Assembly (NCBI RefSeq): GCF_002285905.1
Contig: NZ_CP016305.1
Location: 62,001-126,000, forward strand
Origin: Rickettsia sp. MEAM1 (Bemisia tabaci)
GTDB lineage: Bacteria > Pseudomonadota > Alphaproteobacteria > Rickettsiales > Rickettsiaceae
Direction of reading: 5' to 3'
DNA: 64,000 nucleotides
Shown here: positions 49,260 through 59,291 of the stretch, piece after piece
Numbering within the stretch: position 1 is the stretch's first letter
Layout: every line of letters begins with the position of its first letter
Made by a program: the position numbers and the translations under genes
The notes under the pieces: model-generated
Seen by the model: only the letters and a program-made list of their open reading frames with translations
Database searches by the model: none
What the model was told of the DNA's origin: nothing

Positions 49260-51251
49260 TTAAAATTTGTAAAAAGAATCATATTTTTTTATAGAAGATG
49301 TGCGGATAATAATTTCCTCTGGTATTTCAGCTAAGAACCTTGATGGGTATGATCTGACTATTTCGTAGAATATTTTACGGCTTTCAGCATGGGTAATATA
49401 AAGCTCTTTTTTAGCTCTAGTAATACCAACATAAGCAATGCGGCGTTCTTCTTCCAAACCTTTTTCACCCTCTTCATCTAAAGATCTTTGAGACGGAAAC
49501 ACCCCCTCTTCCCAACCTGGCAAAAATACTACATCAAATTCAAGACCCTTAGCACCGTGTAGTGTCATTATTGTTACAGAACCACCATAATTGGTCTCTA
49601 AAACTTCATTTTCCATAACTAAGCTAGAATGCTCAATAAAATCATGAATATCGTTAAACTCAGCAATAGCTCTTAGCATTTCGTTGATATTCTCAATCCT
49701 GCCTAAAGCTTCTTCAGTTTTTTCTTCCTGAAGCATTTCTAAATATCCAGAATCATCGAGTATTGCTTTAGTTACATTTATTGGAGCATCGAAACTAAAC
49801 CTTTCATGCCAATTGCTGATTTTAGTAACTAAATCTTTCAAAGTTTCATAGGATTTTGTTTTTATCTCACCATCCTCTAGCATTTCTTTAATAGCAACAA
49901 AATTAGAAATATTTTTTTCTATAGCATATGCTTTAATTTTATTTAAAGTCACTGCCCCTATTGCTCTTTTCGGCACATTAATAATACGCTCAAGGGCTAA
50001 ATTATCATTTTGATTTAAGGCAATACGAATATAAGCAAGCACGTCTCTTATTTCCATACGTTCATAGAATCTAAGACCTCCGATAATCTTATAAGGCATA
50101 GCACTATTTATAAAGGCTTCTTCAAAGCTTCTAGTTTGAAAGCCTGCTCGCACTAATATAGCAATATTTCCTGCACTATATCTTCCCTCTCGCACTAACC
50201 TAGCTATTTCGGAGGCAATATATCTTGCTTCCTCTTTATCGTTCCAACAAGATATAATTTTGATCTTTTCGCCGCTTTCCTTATCAGTCCATAAGGTTTT
50301 GCCATGACGATTTTTATTGTTATTAATAACATTTGAAGCAGCCGCAAGAATTGGCAGAGTTGATCTATAATTCTGCTCCAATTTAATAATTGTGGCGTTT
50401 AAAAAATCCTTTTCAAAACGTAATATATTACCAACTTCTGCACCACGCCAACCATAAATAGACTGATCATCATCACCAACACAACAGATATTTTTACTTA
50501 AGCTCGCAAGCATTCTTGCCCACAAATATTGCACGACATTAGTATCTTGATACTCATCAATTAAAATATAACGATATTTTTCTTGATAATATTTTAATAT
50601 CTCAGGGTTTTTAATGAAAAGCTCATTATTATAAAGTAGTAAATCCCCAAAATCCACTACGTTAGAGATAAGTAAATTTTGCTGATATTCTTCATAAACA
50701 AGTTTTGCTACACGTTGCAGCGGTAAATTAGTATCAGAGCTTGAAAGCTTATTTGGCAATAAACCTTGATCTTTCCAACGTGAGATTACGATATGTATTA
50801 ATTTAGGAGCATATTTTTTAGTATCAATATTTTTGAGCTTTACTATATCCTTAATCAATCTTAGTTGATCATCTTGGCTAATAATAGTGAATCTGCTATT
50901 TAAACCGAGATTTAAATGCTCTATTTGATCACGCAATATTCTTGCTGCCATTGAGTGGAAAGTACCAATATTAAGACCGTAAGAGCTAACCAAATTATGG
51001 ACTCTTTCCTGCATCTCTTTTGCTGCTTTATTCGTAAAAGTAACAGCTAAAATATTTTGAGGGGATGCTAAATTTTGATGAATAATATTTGCAATTCTTG
51101 AGGTTAGTACTTTCGTCTTACCAGTTCCTGCCCCTGCAAGCAAAAGAAGCGGTCCTTCGGTATGAAGAACTGCTTTTTGTTGCTGCACATTTAATGAATG
51201 TAAGAAGTCTTGATTTGGCATATATGGATATATTTGTTGTGTGGGTGTCAA
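49260..51251 (-). CDS. uvrD: UvrD/PcrA-type DNA helicase
   Basis: This superfamily 1 helicase of 663 residues acts in nucleotide-excision and mismatch repair. Motifs in order: Walker [15 protein letters not shown] near residue 40, motif II DEYQDTN, motif [17 protein letters not shown], motif IV region [12 protein letters not shown], motif [15 protein letters not shown] and motif [17 protein letters not shown]. The IS6-like element ends 26 bases beyond its stop. The C-terminus ends soon after the motif VI domain, typical for a rickettsial UvrD. Confidence 0.96.
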   Translation of the reverse strand: MTPTQQIYPYMPNQDFLHSLNVQQQKAVLHTEGPLLLLAGAGTGKTKVLTSRIANIIHQNLASPQNILAVTFTNKAAKEMQERVHNLVSSYGLNIGTFHSMAARILRDQIEHLNLGLNSRFTIISQDDQLRLIKDIVKLKNIDTKKYAPKLIHIVISRWKDQGLLPNKLSSSDTNLPLQRVAKLVYEEYQQNLLISNVVDFGDLLLYNNELFIKNPEILKYYQEKYRYILIDEYQDTNVVQYLWARMLASLSKNICCVGDDDQSIYGWRGAEVGNILRFEKDFLNATIIKLEQNYRSTLPILAAASNVINNNKNRHGKTLWTDKESGEKIKIISCWNDKEEARYIASEIARLVREGRYSAGNIAILVRAGFQTRSFEEAFINSAMPYKIIGGLRFYERMEIRDVLAYIRIALNQNDNLALERIINVPKRAIGAVTLNKIKAYAIEKNISNFVAIKEMLEDGEIKTKSYETLKDLVTKISNWHERFSFDAPINVTKAILDDSGYLEMLQEEKTEEALGRIENINEMLRAIAEFNDIHDFIEHSSLVMENEVLETNYGGSVTIMTLHGAKGLEFDVVFLPGWEEGVFPSQRSLDEEGEKGLEEERRIAYVGITRAKKELYITHAESRKIFYEIVRSYPSRFLAEIPEEIIIRTSSIKKYDSFYKF

Positions 51252-51277
51252 TCCCAGGGCTTGAACAAAGCTTTTAG

Positions 51278-51396
51278 TGTCATTCCTGCGAAAGCAGGAA
51301 TCCAGAAAAAATAAACATAAAAACAGTAAGCCTTTAAAATTAAAAGCTCGATGTATCTCGCTTTATGCTGGATTCCTGCTTTCGCAGGAATGACAC
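51278..51396. repeat. Dispersed palindromic repeat, family 2, copy 2
   Basis: The arms GTGTCATTCCTGCGAAAGCA and the complementary TGCTTTCGCAGGAATGACAC enclose the same AT-rich centre as the copies at 20,957 and 52,321 (AAAGCTCGATGTATCTCGC). It lies between uvrD and the GT2 gene. Confidence 0.85.
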
Positions 51397-51437
51397 CATA
51401 GAATAATACCCTCATTTTTGCTTTTATCAATAAAAAT

Positions 51438-52283
51438 TTATCTAATTCTTTTAAGGTTTTTTAGAATATAAGAAAGGGTAATGATAGGATTACAAATTAT
51501 TATTTTTAATAATTTGAGATAAGAATTTAAATTTTTATCCTCAATAAACCAGCTATATAAATCATCTATAGGCTTAATCTTATTGGGAATAATATATTTA
51601 TCCTTAAATAATTCCTTTAAAGCTTTTTTAGCTTTTTGTGCTTCTGCTTTACGTTCAGTTGTTAGACTCTGATCATGCACCATATAAAAATATAACGACT
51701 CTGGTATATGAGCAAATTTCGTAACAAGCCCAAACCGAAGCCAATATTCATAATCATCAACTAAATACATGTTTTCGTTATATCCACCTACTCTCTTTGC
51801 TATATCTGCTCTGTATAAAAAGCATGCTCCAACACAATCACGAATAGGCAAAAATTCCGGAGATTCTTGATAGAGCCTTGCCCCTATTTTGCCCTGCTCA
51901 TCAATTAAAGTATAATCGGTATAAACAAGCCCTATATCCAGTGAATTATCTAAAACATTATTCATTCTTGCTAAAGCATCTTCGTGCAGAAAATTATCAT
52001 CGGAAGTCCAAGTAAAATACTGGCCCTTAGCCTCTTTAAAAGCAATATTAAGACTAGCTGGCAATTTTTTATTAGGCTCATTTCTTATTACTTTAATACG
52101 CTGATCCTGCTTTGCATATTCCTTTGCTATTTCAAAGCTTTTATCTTTAGAGCAATCATCGATTATAATAAGCTCAAAATCTTTAAATATTTGATTAAGA
52201 CAGCTCTCAATAGCTCTCGGCAATAACTTCTCTCTGTTATAAACTGGTAAAACTATTGATATTTTTGGAGAATTATTATTCAT
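51438..52283 (-). CDS. Family 2 glycosyltransferase
   Basis: The 281-residue protein has the GT-A core: ISIVLPVYNREKLLPRAIES, the first Asp pair FELIIIDDCSKD, and the metal motif WTSDDNFLHEDALARM, plus DYEYWLRFGL (the acceptor-base region). It most likely adds a sugar to lipopolysaccharide O-antigen. There are no membrane segments. It is flanked by palindromic repeats on both sides, with no other sugar gene adjacent. Confidence 0.93.
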   Translation of the reverse strand: MNNNSPKISIVLPVYNREKLLPRAIESCLNQIFKDFELIIIDDCSKDKSFEIAKEYAKQDQRIKVIRNEPNKKLPASLNIAFKEAKGQYFTWTSDDNFLHEDALARMNNVLDNSLDIGLVYTDYTLIDEQGKIGARLYQESPEFLPIRDCVGACFLYRADIAKRVGGYNENMYLVDDYEYWLRFGLVTKFAHIPESLYFYMVHDQSLTTERKAEAQKAKKALKELFKDKYIIPNKIKPIDDLYSWFIEDKNLNSYLKLLKIIICNPIITLSYILKNLKRIR

Positions 52284-52320
52284 GTTTATATTTTAATTAT
52301 TGTGTCATCTCATCATCCAT

Positions 52321-52440
52321 AATGTCATTCCCGCGTAGGCGGGAATCCAGTAATAAAAACACAAATACAACAAGTTTTTAAAATTAAAAGCTCGATGTAT
52401 CTCGCTTTATGCTGGATTCCCGCCTACGCGGGAATAACAC
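52321..52440. repeat. Dispersed palindromic repeat, family 2, copy 3
   Basis: Arms GTCATTCCCGCGTAGGCGGG and CCCGCCTACGCGGGAATAAC flank the common centre with AAAGCTCGATGTATCTCGC. It lies upstream of the GT2 gene. Confidence 0.85.
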
Positions 52441-52471
52441 AAAAATTCGGGTAACTCATGACGGTTTAATC

Positions 52472-53281
52472 TTAACCATACCAAGGAGCAAGAGATAAGC
52501 CTACCCTAATCCCCCCCGCAGTAATATCTTCTCCCTTATTAGCCAAATACTTCTCTTCTCTAATTAAGGCGATAGCTTTATTTTGATAGCTAGAACATAT
52601 TATGCCTATTGAATCATTTCCTGCAAGTATTTCCTCATCTTTAATCAAGGATGATAAATCTTCCTCAGCTATAATTTTGTATATTTTTCTTCTTATAACA
52701 CCTTGATATTTAGCTCTTGATATAACTTCTTGACCTACATAACAACCTTTATCATAACTAATAGAGTTCAATTCTTCAGCACCATAAATAACTGGAATTG
52801 ACTCACCTGAAGCCAAATCATCTACTCCGTCTACTATGGCAAAATTATATTTATCCTCCAAATATAATTTTTCATCTGGATTCCCAGCTACGCAGGGGCT
52901 TAGTGTTATAGAACGAAATCCTAATAAATTATATCGTGGATCATGAGCTGTGACTAACGAATCCATATTTAATTCCTGATGAGAATAAGCAATTTTATAT
53001 TCCTCTTTACAATCTATTATTTCTATTTTGGAGCGGAACTTATAAAAATTTAAGTGATCTATTAAGGCAGTTTTACTTTTCTCATCAATATCAATATAAA
53101 TTTCTTCAAGGTTATGTATATATACAAAGAAATCAAATAAATATCTACCTTGATTATTAAGTAAATAAGTATAACAATAATTACTCTTATTGATATCATT
53201 AGTTGTAAGGTTTTGCAGGAACTTTAACGAATCCGAACCCGCTATTTTAATAACCTCTCTATTGTTTAATATTTCGTACAT
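52472..53281 (-). CDS. ygfZ: Folate-binding Fe-S cluster protein YgfZ (GcvT-like)
   Basis: The 269-residue protein has the YgfZ signature KGCYVGQEVISRAKYQG near residue 170, with the conserved Cys, and the N-terminal FLQNLTTNDIN segment. YgfZ supports repair or assembly of [4Fe-4S] enzymes with folate. It is of normal length. It is divergent from the RMD1-like gene, with promoters likely in 53,282-53,355. Confidence 0.92.
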   Translation of the reverse strand: MYEILNNREVIKIAGSDSLKFLQNLTTNDINKSNYCYTYLLNNQGRYLFDFFVYIHNLEEIYIDIDEKSKTALIDHLNFYKFRSKIEIIDCKEEYKIAYSHQELNMDSLVTAHDPRYNLLGFRSITLSPCVAGNPDEKLYLEDKYNFAIVDGVDDLASGESIPVIYGAEELNSISYDKGCYVGQEVISRAKYQGVIRRKIYKIIAEEDLSSLIKDEEILAGNDSIGIICSSYQNKAIALIREEKYLANKGEDITAGGIRVGLSLAPWYG

Positions 53282-53355
53282 AATTATAATATTATTGACT
53301 TTAATACATTGTAACCACTATACTTTAAATTTATGTAAATTAAACTTAAATAATT

Positions 53356-54186
53356 ATGAGATGTTCATCTTACTGTGTTTCTTCTGAATATAAGATGAGT
53401 GATCTGGTTACTAATTTAAAAAAGATTGGGCTTGAACCTCAGCATTTTGATGATGTTTTATATATTCGGAAAGAAATAAATAAAGATTCTGATTATATAG
53501 ATATATTTTTCTTTCCATTCGGTTGTGTAACTATTTGGGGTGGTGACGAAATTCAGGAAAAAGTAATTTTAAATGATACTGATTTAGTAACGATAAATAG
53601 ACTTGCTGAACCTGTATCCGATTATATTTATTTTGAATATAATGAAGAACACGAAAAAACTTTTATTGACGAAGAAAAAAACAAAATAATTTTAGCTGAT
53701 AAATCGGTATTTGTTAAGCTATCTATTTCTCATGCACTTGCTCAATCTGTTAAGCTTAGCGTTCTTGAGCAATCTGTAAGTAATTTGATCTCTCAAACCA
53801 CTCCTATACAACAAGAGCTAGCTAGAACCGGTAGTGTCTCTCTGTCTAAAAAAGAGATATTACAACAAATAGGTATATTATTTAGTGAACGCTATTCAAT
53901 TAGCTTACATAGCGATATATTCGATACTCCTGAATTTTTTTGGCGTCGTCCTAGCTATGAACCCCTATATCTTATGACGGCAGAATTTCAGGACATAGAA
54001 ATAAGACAAAATATAATGAATCATCGCCTTAATATGATTCATGAGTTGCTCGATATCCTTTCAAATGACCTTAATTATAAACATTCTACTAAACTTGAGT
54101 GGATTATTATTATATTAATTGGTCTTGAAGTAGTATTATCTTTATCTCATACTAATCTTTTTCTAAAAATTATTGGAGCTTTGTAA
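53356..54186 (+). CDS. RMD1/YagE (DUF155) family membrane protein
   Basis: The 276-residue protein begins with the family's RCSSYCVSSEYKMSDL, has FFFPFGCVTIWGGDE (the conserved G-V-x-WG motif), and ends with a C-terminal membrane helix (WIIIILIGLEVVLSL). It resembles the yeast mitochondrial translation-support protein family RMD1/RMD8; the bacterial function is unknown. It lies 12 bases upstream of rnd on the same strand. Confidence 0.9.
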   Translation: MRCSSYCVSSEYKMSDLVTNLKKIGLEPQHFDDVLYIRKEINKDSDYIDIFFFPFGCVTIWGGDEIQEKVILNDTDLVTINRLAEPVSDYIYFEYNEEHEKTFIDEEKNKIILADKSVFVKLSISHALAQSVKLSVLEQSVSNLISQTTPIQQELARTGSVSLSKKEILQQIGILFSERYSISLHSDIFDTPEFFWRRPSYEPLYLMTAEFQDIEIRQNIMNHRLNMIHELLDILSNDLNYKHSTKLEWIIIILIGLEVVLSLSHTNLFLKIIGAL

Positions 54187-54198
54187 ATAGCTTCATTT

Positions 54199-55059
54199 AT
54201 GCAAATTATTAATAGTCAAAAAGTATTAGAAGAGTTTTGTAGGGAATTATCCACCAAAAAATGGTTGAGTATAGATACAGAATTTGAACGTCGTTATACC
54301 TATTATGCTAAACTTAGTATAATCCAAGTAAAAGCAAAGGGTTGCAGCATAATAATTGATGCAATAAATAACCTAGATTTAAATGTCTTTAACAAGCTAC
54401 TTATAGATAATAATATTATTAAAATATTTCATGCACCTCGTGAAGATTTTGAAATTTTCTATAATTTGTTTAAAACTCTACCTTCTAATATTTTTGATGT
54501 ACAAATTGCAGCAAATATTTGCGGTTTTGGTAGTCAACTAAGCTATGATGATATTTGTTATAAACTTTTCAAAATCAATATTGATAAAACTCATCAAAAA
54601 TCTAATTGGTTAAAACGCCCTATCACCGAAGATATGCTAAATTATGCATTTTTAGATGTTGAATATTTGGACAAAATATATAAACAACTAAATAAGATAA
54701 TTTTAGATAATAATTTAACGAATCAATATCAGTCCATGCTTCAGTTTTTATTTAATATTAAAAACTATGAGGTAAAACCCGAAGATGCTTGGAAAAAAGT
54801 AAAATTTAGAATTGAGATTAAAGATTTTAATACTAAAATACAAATGCTTGCAGCCTATCGTGAAGAAAAAGCTCAAACTATAAATATTCCACGAAAACAT
54901 TTCATTTCAGATGAAGACTTAATGAAGTTGTGTAAATATCTACCTTTAACTGAACAAGATTTTAAAAATCTAAACCTAAAAAGTAGACATTTACTAAAAC
55001 CAAGATACAAAGAAGAGCTAATACAATTATGCAATAGCTATATGCATAAAATAGAATAG
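54199..55059 (+). CDS. rnd: Ribonuclease D
   Basis: This 3'-5' exonuclease is for tRNA 3' processing. The DEDD residues are visible as SIDTEFERR (Asp, Glu), FHAPREDFEIFYN (Asp), and the Asp of NYAFLDVEYLDKIY. A C-terminal HRDC-like region follows (DFNTKIQMLAAYREEKAQTI to PLTEQDFKNL). The 286 residues are a little shorter than E. coli RNase D, as is common in alphaproteobacteria. No lesion is visible. Confidence 0.93.
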   Translation: MQIINSQKVLEEFCRELSTKKWLSIDTEFERRYTYYAKLSIIQVKAKGCSIIIDAINNLDLNVFNKLLIDNNIIKIFHAPREDFEIFYNLFKTLPSNIFDVQIAANICGFGSQLSYDDICYKLFKINIDKTHQKSNWLKRPITEDMLNYAFLDVEYLDKIYKQLNKIILDNNLTNQYQSMLQFLFNIKNYEVKPEDAWKKVKFRIEIKDFNTKIQMLAAYREEKAQTINIPRKHFISDEDLMKLCKYLPLTEQDFKNLNLKSRHLLKPRYKEELIQLCNSYMHKIE

Positions 55060-55079
55060 CACCGAAAAGTTATTATTCT

Positions 55080-55262
55080 ATGTCATTCCCGCTTAAGGCT
55101 TGCCCCGCGTAGATCGAGAGTTGTCATTGCGAGGAGCAAAGCTTTGTTGCAATCTCAGGAAATAATGATGAGATTGCTTTGTCAAAACTTACAGTTTTTC
55201 CTCGCAATGACGAGAAAATGATCCACGCGGGCAATACCTTCCCACAATGACGGGCTATTAAA
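55080..55262. repeat. Dispersed palindromic repeat cluster, family 3, copy 2
   Basis: TTGTCATTGCGAGGAGCAAA and the complementary TTCCTCGCAATGACGAG flank GCAATCTCAGGAAATAAT. An outer CATTCCCGCTTAAGGCTTGC is shared with 38,549. No gene is present between rnd and the PCu(A)C gene. Confidence 0.7.
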
Positions 55263-55270
55263 ATTTTCTT

Positions 55271-55807
55271 TTACTGTTGAGGATACGGGTTATTACTTGC
55301 CACTTGAGCAGTAACAGTTTTTACACTATTATCATCAAAGAAAAAAGTTATATCAACTGTGTCACCAACTTTTAGATCTTTCCTTATATCATAAAGCATT
55401 ATATGCATACCTCCAGGTACAAAACCAACGTTAAGATTACCAGAAATTAAAAACGGATAATCTACTTTCACCATTTGACTAACACCATTACTGTCGGTAA
55501 CTGTTTGGTGCATCTCTATTCTACCTATTTGATCTGAAGATATATTAACTATATTATAGCTAGCCGGTCTAGTATTTACTAATGTAAAATACATAGCAGA
55601 ATTGCTTAGTACATTATTAACATTTGTTGTAGGTCTTACCCAAGGTTGTGCAAATTGTACAGCTCCTGCTGCATTTAACGTAGATAAAGTAACAGATGAA
55701 TCTGTAGGGTTAGTATTTTGGGTTGGCTGAGTATTAGGTCTAGCATAGCTTGTTATACTAGCAAAAGCTATAAAACCAGCCAATAAAGTTTTTATCATAA
55801 TTAACAC
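55271..55807 (-). CDS. Periplasmic copper chaperone PCu(A)C domain protein
   Basis: The 178-residue protein has a signal peptide (MLIMIKTLLAGFIAFASITS) and the copper-binding pattern: Met-His in GRIEMHQTV, Met in SQMVKVD and the late PGGMHIML. This is the H-M-X10-M-X21-H-X-M layout of PCu(A)C proteins, which bring Cu(I) to cytochrome oxidase. A Thr/Pro-rich linker precedes the domain. In this window sco1 (63,067) is a functional partner but is not adjacent. Confidence 0.9.
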   Translation of the reverse strand: MLIMIKTLLAGFIAFASITSYARPNTQPTQNTNPTDSSVTLSTLNAAGAVQFAQPWVRPTTNVNNVLSNSAMYFTLVNTRPASYNIVNISSDQIGRIEMHQTVTDSNGVSQMVKVDYPFLISGNLNVGFVPGGMHIMLYDIRKDLKVGDTVDITFFFDDNSVKTVTAQVASNNPYPQQ

Positions 55808-55851
55808 CTTTTAATAGTTTTATAAAATACTAGCATAAATTTTATATAAAT

Positions 55852-56514
55852 CTAGTTTTTTAGAATATAATGCCTGCGTGTTTCTTTAGGAAATCTCTCA
55901 ATCGCATAACGCAATGTAGTTCTAGGCATTTGCGATATATGTTGATTTAGAAAATCTATAAGCTGCTTTTCGTCCTTTTTTCCTGCTTCACATAGCATCC
56001 ACCCTACCGCTTTATGAATTAAATCGTGCTTATCGTTCAGTAATAATTGTGCTATTTTAAAAGTTAAATTGAGTTCATTTTTGCGAATAAAATACCAAGT
56101 TGCAACCATTGCTATTCTTCTTTCCCAAAGATTTTCAGATTTTGCTAATTTAAAAAGATATTCCTTATCTTTATCCCATAAATAAGCTCCAATAATATAA
56201 TGAGCTGAAGCATCAACCAAATTCCAATTATTGACATATTTTATATTGTCTATGTAGAATTCATAAAAAAATTTCTTATCATTATCAGAAGCTTTTTGAT
56301 ATTGATTGATAAGGATAACTAATGCTAAAAGTCTTTCTTCATTAAATCTTGATTTAATAAGTCCGCCTAAATCATCCTTACTTAAATTATAATAAGTTTT
56401 AGCTATTTTACGTAAATTCGGTACAGTCACCCCTATAAATTTATCATGCTCACCATATTGCCCTTCTTTGGTCTTAAAAAAGACAGCTAAGCGTTCTGTA
56501 GGAATGGTTGCGGA
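55852..56514 (-). pseudogene. alkD: AlkD-family DNA alkylation repair gene, 5' end replaced by an IS200-type element
   Basis: The frame reads TIPTERLAVFFKTKEGQYGE and on through the HEAT-like helices: NNWNLVDASAHYIIGAYLWD, LWERRIAMVATWYFIRK and HDLIHKAVGWMLCEAG, which match AlkD glycosylases. Family members start about 15-20 residues earlier. Here the frame meets the IS200-type right end, and only a TTG inside the IS hairpin could start it. The active-site Trp/Asp region is intact, so residual function is possible if translation starts within the IS. Confidence 0.75.
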
Positions 56515-57075
56515 ACTAAACAACCCTCAGCTATAAGCTGAGGGGTTATAAAGTGGAATCGATTAGAAATCGATCATCATTCACAGGTTCACCTTCCTGT
56601 TCATCAATATAGTGCTGTATCATTTCATCAGTTATATTACCTGAACTGACTGCCATATAGCCCCTAGCCCACAAATGATTGCCCCAAAATTGTTTTCGTA
56701 AATGAGTAAATTCTTGCAATAAAATTCTTGAGCTAATGCCTTTTAAATACTGTACTAACTTGCTAAGAGATATTTGCGGCTTATATGAGATAAATATATG
56801 TACGTGATCACATGATATTTTCCCTGAAATTATATGTACTTCATGTTCCATACAAATCTGCCTCAGTAAATCTCTAGTCCTTTCCGATACTTTGCCTATC
56901 AATATTCTCTTCCTATATTTTGGTATCCATATAAGATGCACTTTTAAATCATACTGACTATGACTATTCTTTCTATAACTTCTCATATTTCTTGATATAA
57001 ATTCATTGCTAAAGCAATTTCATTATATCTTCCCTTCGCCTAAAGGCGAGGGATTTTTGATCCCCGAAGGGGGAC
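56515..57075 (-). mobile_element. IS200-type insertion sequence, copy B (full length)
   Basis: A 561-bp element with the same ends as copies A and C: left end with the GTCCCCCTTCGGGG hairpin, right end hairpin CAGCTTATAGCTGAGGG then TTGTTTAGT. The left flank TTAAT directly before the element is shared by all three copies and is probably the target motif. Confidence 0.92.
56546..56986 (-). CDS. tnpA: IS200-type transposase TnpA, copy B
   Basis: The 146-residue Y1 HUH transposase has the HUH motif CDHVHIFIS (Ile in place of Met compared with A and C) and the catalytic Tyr in MIQHYIDEQEG. It recognises the subterminal hairpins and moves single-stranded DNA. It appears intact. Confidence 0.95.
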   Translation of the reverse strand: MRSYRKNSHSQYDLKVHLIWIPKYRKRILIGKVSERTRDLLRQICMEHEVHIISGKISCDHVHIFISYKPQISLSKLVQYLKGISSRILLQEFTHLRKQFWGNHLWARGYMAVSSGNITDEMIQHYIDEQEGEPVNDDRFLIDSTL

Positions 57076-57091
57076 ATTAATTAGAATATTT

Positions 57092-57604
57092 CTAATTTCT
57101 TATAAATTTTCTTTCATGTTCAATAAGCCATTTTTTGCGATGTAATCCTGAACCATATCCGCCAAGCTCGCCATTATTATTAATAATGCGGTGACATGGA
57201 ATAATTATAGCAAATCTATTTGCTCCGTTAGCATTTGCAACAGCTCTATAAGCAGTTTCTTTACCCACTGCCTTAGCTTGTGTAAAGTAGCTTCTTGTTT
57301 CGCCATATGGCACATTCATTAGCTTTTCCCATACTAATTTCTGAAACTCGCTTCCTACAAGGCGTAAAGATGTATTAAATTTTTGTAAATTGCCGTCAAA
57401 ATATGACTTAAGTTCTTTTTCAACTGATGAAATAGGTTTGGTATTGCCATTAATAATAGACAATTTAGTCTTAACTTTAAGCATTTTAATTTTACGTTCT
57501 AAGCCTTTACTTTGAGCAAAATCAAGCAAATAAAGTTTCTCTTCATCACTAATAGCAAGCATCGAACCAAGCGGCGTATCAAGAAAAGTGGATTTTAAAC
57601 TCAT
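57092..57604 (-). CDS. ogt: Methylated-DNA-protein cysteine methyltransferase
   Basis: The 170-residue protein repairs O6-methylguanine by accepting the methyl group on Cys. The active site IIPCHRIINNNGELGGYG is intact, and the Arg-finger region TAYRAVANANGANRFA precedes it. The gene ends 17 bases from the IS200-type copy B, beyond which lies alkD, so the two alkylation-repair genes once probably formed one operon. Confidence 0.95.
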   Translation of the reverse strand: MSLKSTFLDTPLGSMLAISDEEKLYLLDFAQSKGLERKIKMLKVKTKLSIINGNTKPISSVEKELKSYFDGNLQKFNTSLRLVGSEFQKLVWEKLMNVPYGETRSYFTQAKAVGKETAYRAVANANGANRFAIIIPCHRIINNNGELGGYGSGLHRKKWLIEHERKFIRN

Positions 57605-57719
57605 TTTTTTACCTAAAATTTTTTTAGTATTATATATTGATTTCTTTATTTAACAATTTTATTTTTTTTTAACCAATAATTCCAAACGATTAAAACAGAT
57701 AGAATAGAGAGTATTTAAT

Positions 57720-58280
57720 GTCCCCCTTCGGGGATCAAAAATCCCTCGCCTTTAGGCGAAGGGAAGATATAATGAAATTGCTTTAGCAATGAATTTATAT
57801 CAAGAAATATGAGAAGTTATAGAAAGAATAGTCATAGTCAGTATGATTTAAAAGTGCATCTTATATGGATACCAAAATATAGGAAGAGAATATTGATAGG
57901 CAAAGTATCGGAAAGGACTAGAGATTTACTGAGGCAGATTTGTATGGAACATGAAGTACATATAATTTCAGGGAAAATATCATGTGATCACGTACATATG
58001 TTTATCTCATATAAGCCGCAAATATCTCTTAGCAAGTTAGTACAGTATTTAAAAGGCATTAGCTCAAGAATTTTATTGCAAGAATTTACTCATTTACGAA
58101 AACAATTTTGGGGCAATCATTTGTGGGCTAGGGGCTATATGGCAGTCAGTTCAGGTAATATAACTGATGAAATGATACAGCACTATATTGATGAACAGGA
58201 AGGTGAACCTGTGAATGATGATCGATTTCTAATCGATTCCACTTTATAACCCCTCAGCTTATAGCTGAGGGTTGTTTAGT
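57720..58280 (+). mobile_element. IS200-type insertion sequence, copy C (full length)
   Basis: 561 bp, inverted relative to copy B and only 644 bases away from it, with ogt between them. The left flank is TTAAT, like the other copies. Confidence 0.92.
57809..58249 (+). CDS. tnpA: IS200-type transposase TnpA, copy C
   Basis: Intact 146-residue TnpA with CDHVHMFIS and HYIDEQEG. It starts at ATG 57,809, overlapping the end of a short upstream frame in the left end. Confidence 0.95.
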   Translation: MRSYRKNSHSQYDLKVHLIWIPKYRKRILIGKVSERTRDLLRQICMEHEVHIISGKISCDHVHMFISYKPQISLSKLVQYLKGISSRILLQEFTHLRKQFWGNHLWARGYMAVSSGNITDEMIQHYIDEQEGEPVNDDRFLIDSTL

Positions 58281-58600
58281 TTGAGTGACGTCATTGCGAG
58301 GAAAAACTGGTTTTGTCCCATGGATAACAAGTTGTCATTACGAGGAGATACGAAGTATCGACGTGGCAATCTCAGGATTTAATATTAGATTGCAGCAAAG
58401 CTTCGTTCCTCGCAAGGCATTGCCTGCGTAGATCGGAAAACGTTTACCATGTCATCCCGTGACTTGATCACGGGATCCAGTTAAAAATACTAATAAAATT
58501 AGTACTTTTTATTATTTTTTGGATGCCGCAGGTACAAGCCACGGCATGACATTGAAAGTACTTTTCGATCCACGTAACAATTTTTCCTTGCAATGACGGG
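58281..58600. repeat. Dispersed palindromic repeats, families 3 and 1
   Basis: Family 3 occupies 58,290-58,420 (GACGTCATTGCGAGGAAAAA and GTCATTACGAGGAGATACG). Family 1 lies at 58,449-58,556 (GTCATCCCGTGACTTGATCA; AAGCCACGGCATGACATTG). Family-3-like outer arms (CGTAACAATTTTTCCTTGCA) continue to 58,600. No coding frame. Confidence 0.75.
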
Positions 58601-58607
58601 AAAACAG

Positions 58608-59213
58608 TCAATCATCTATAATATCTGCAAGTCTAGTGAATAGAGCCTCAATCATGTCCCAGCCTTTTTTCTGAATATTAAGCAGTAAAAGATCATTAAC
58701 ATTTAACTGTTTTAATAAATCTACTCCCATTTGTTCATGCTCGGGGTCGAGGTGCAGATGGGTTTTAAAGTGCTTTTCTGCTTTTTTACAACTTAAAAAT
58801 ATCGAGCCTAATTGCTCATAAAATATAGTAGCACACGATTCTATTATCATATGCACAAGCACCGCCCGCTCACTATCACCAAGTGTCATCATTTTTAAAG
58901 TAAACCAAGAACCAAGTGCCTCAAAGATAGGATCTTCCATTTCTGTATTATTTTTTCTATCTTTTGAGAGTTCTATATTGTGACCGAATTCATCAAGTAA
59001 ATGTTCCCAAGCAAGTTTTGTAAATTTTTTATGTTCTGAAAATACTACCCTTGCAAGTACCATTTTTTAAAATTCATTTGACCAGATTTGGAAGTAATCA
59101 AGAAATTTATTTTTTTGTGCGTCACTTTCTAATTTAATTTTAAATAACTTATTTTGTTTAAATCTTTCTTTATATTTTTCATTATCTAAAATTAAACGAT
59201 CTATTATATTCAT
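58608..59213 (-). pseudogene. Heme-oxygenase-fold (TenA/diiron-like) gene with an in-frame stop
   Basis: ATG at 59,213 opens MNIIDRLILDNEKYKERFKQ and continues to FQIWSNEF, then TAA at 59,067, and in the same frame KMVLARVVFSEHKKFTKLAW, HLLDEFGHNIE, ERAVLVHMIIESCATIFYEQ and HLHLDPEHEQMG. The D-E-F-G-H and H-x2-D-x2-H patterns resemble heme-oxygenase-like diiron proteins such as the CADD/PqqC group. A TTA-for-TTG-type single change (CAA to TAA) would explain the stop. The downstream 151-residue piece could restart at 59,063. The family call is by pattern only. Confidence 0.6.
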
Positions 59214-59291
59214 GATTATTAATATTAATTAATTATTCAGACATATTAATATTAATAGAAAATAAATGCCATCAAAATTGTTAATCTTTAT

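Noticed and set aside
51248-51430. 60-codon frame next to uvrD
   Set aside because: It contains the typical repeat translations ([17 protein letters not shown]) of a family 2 palindrome.
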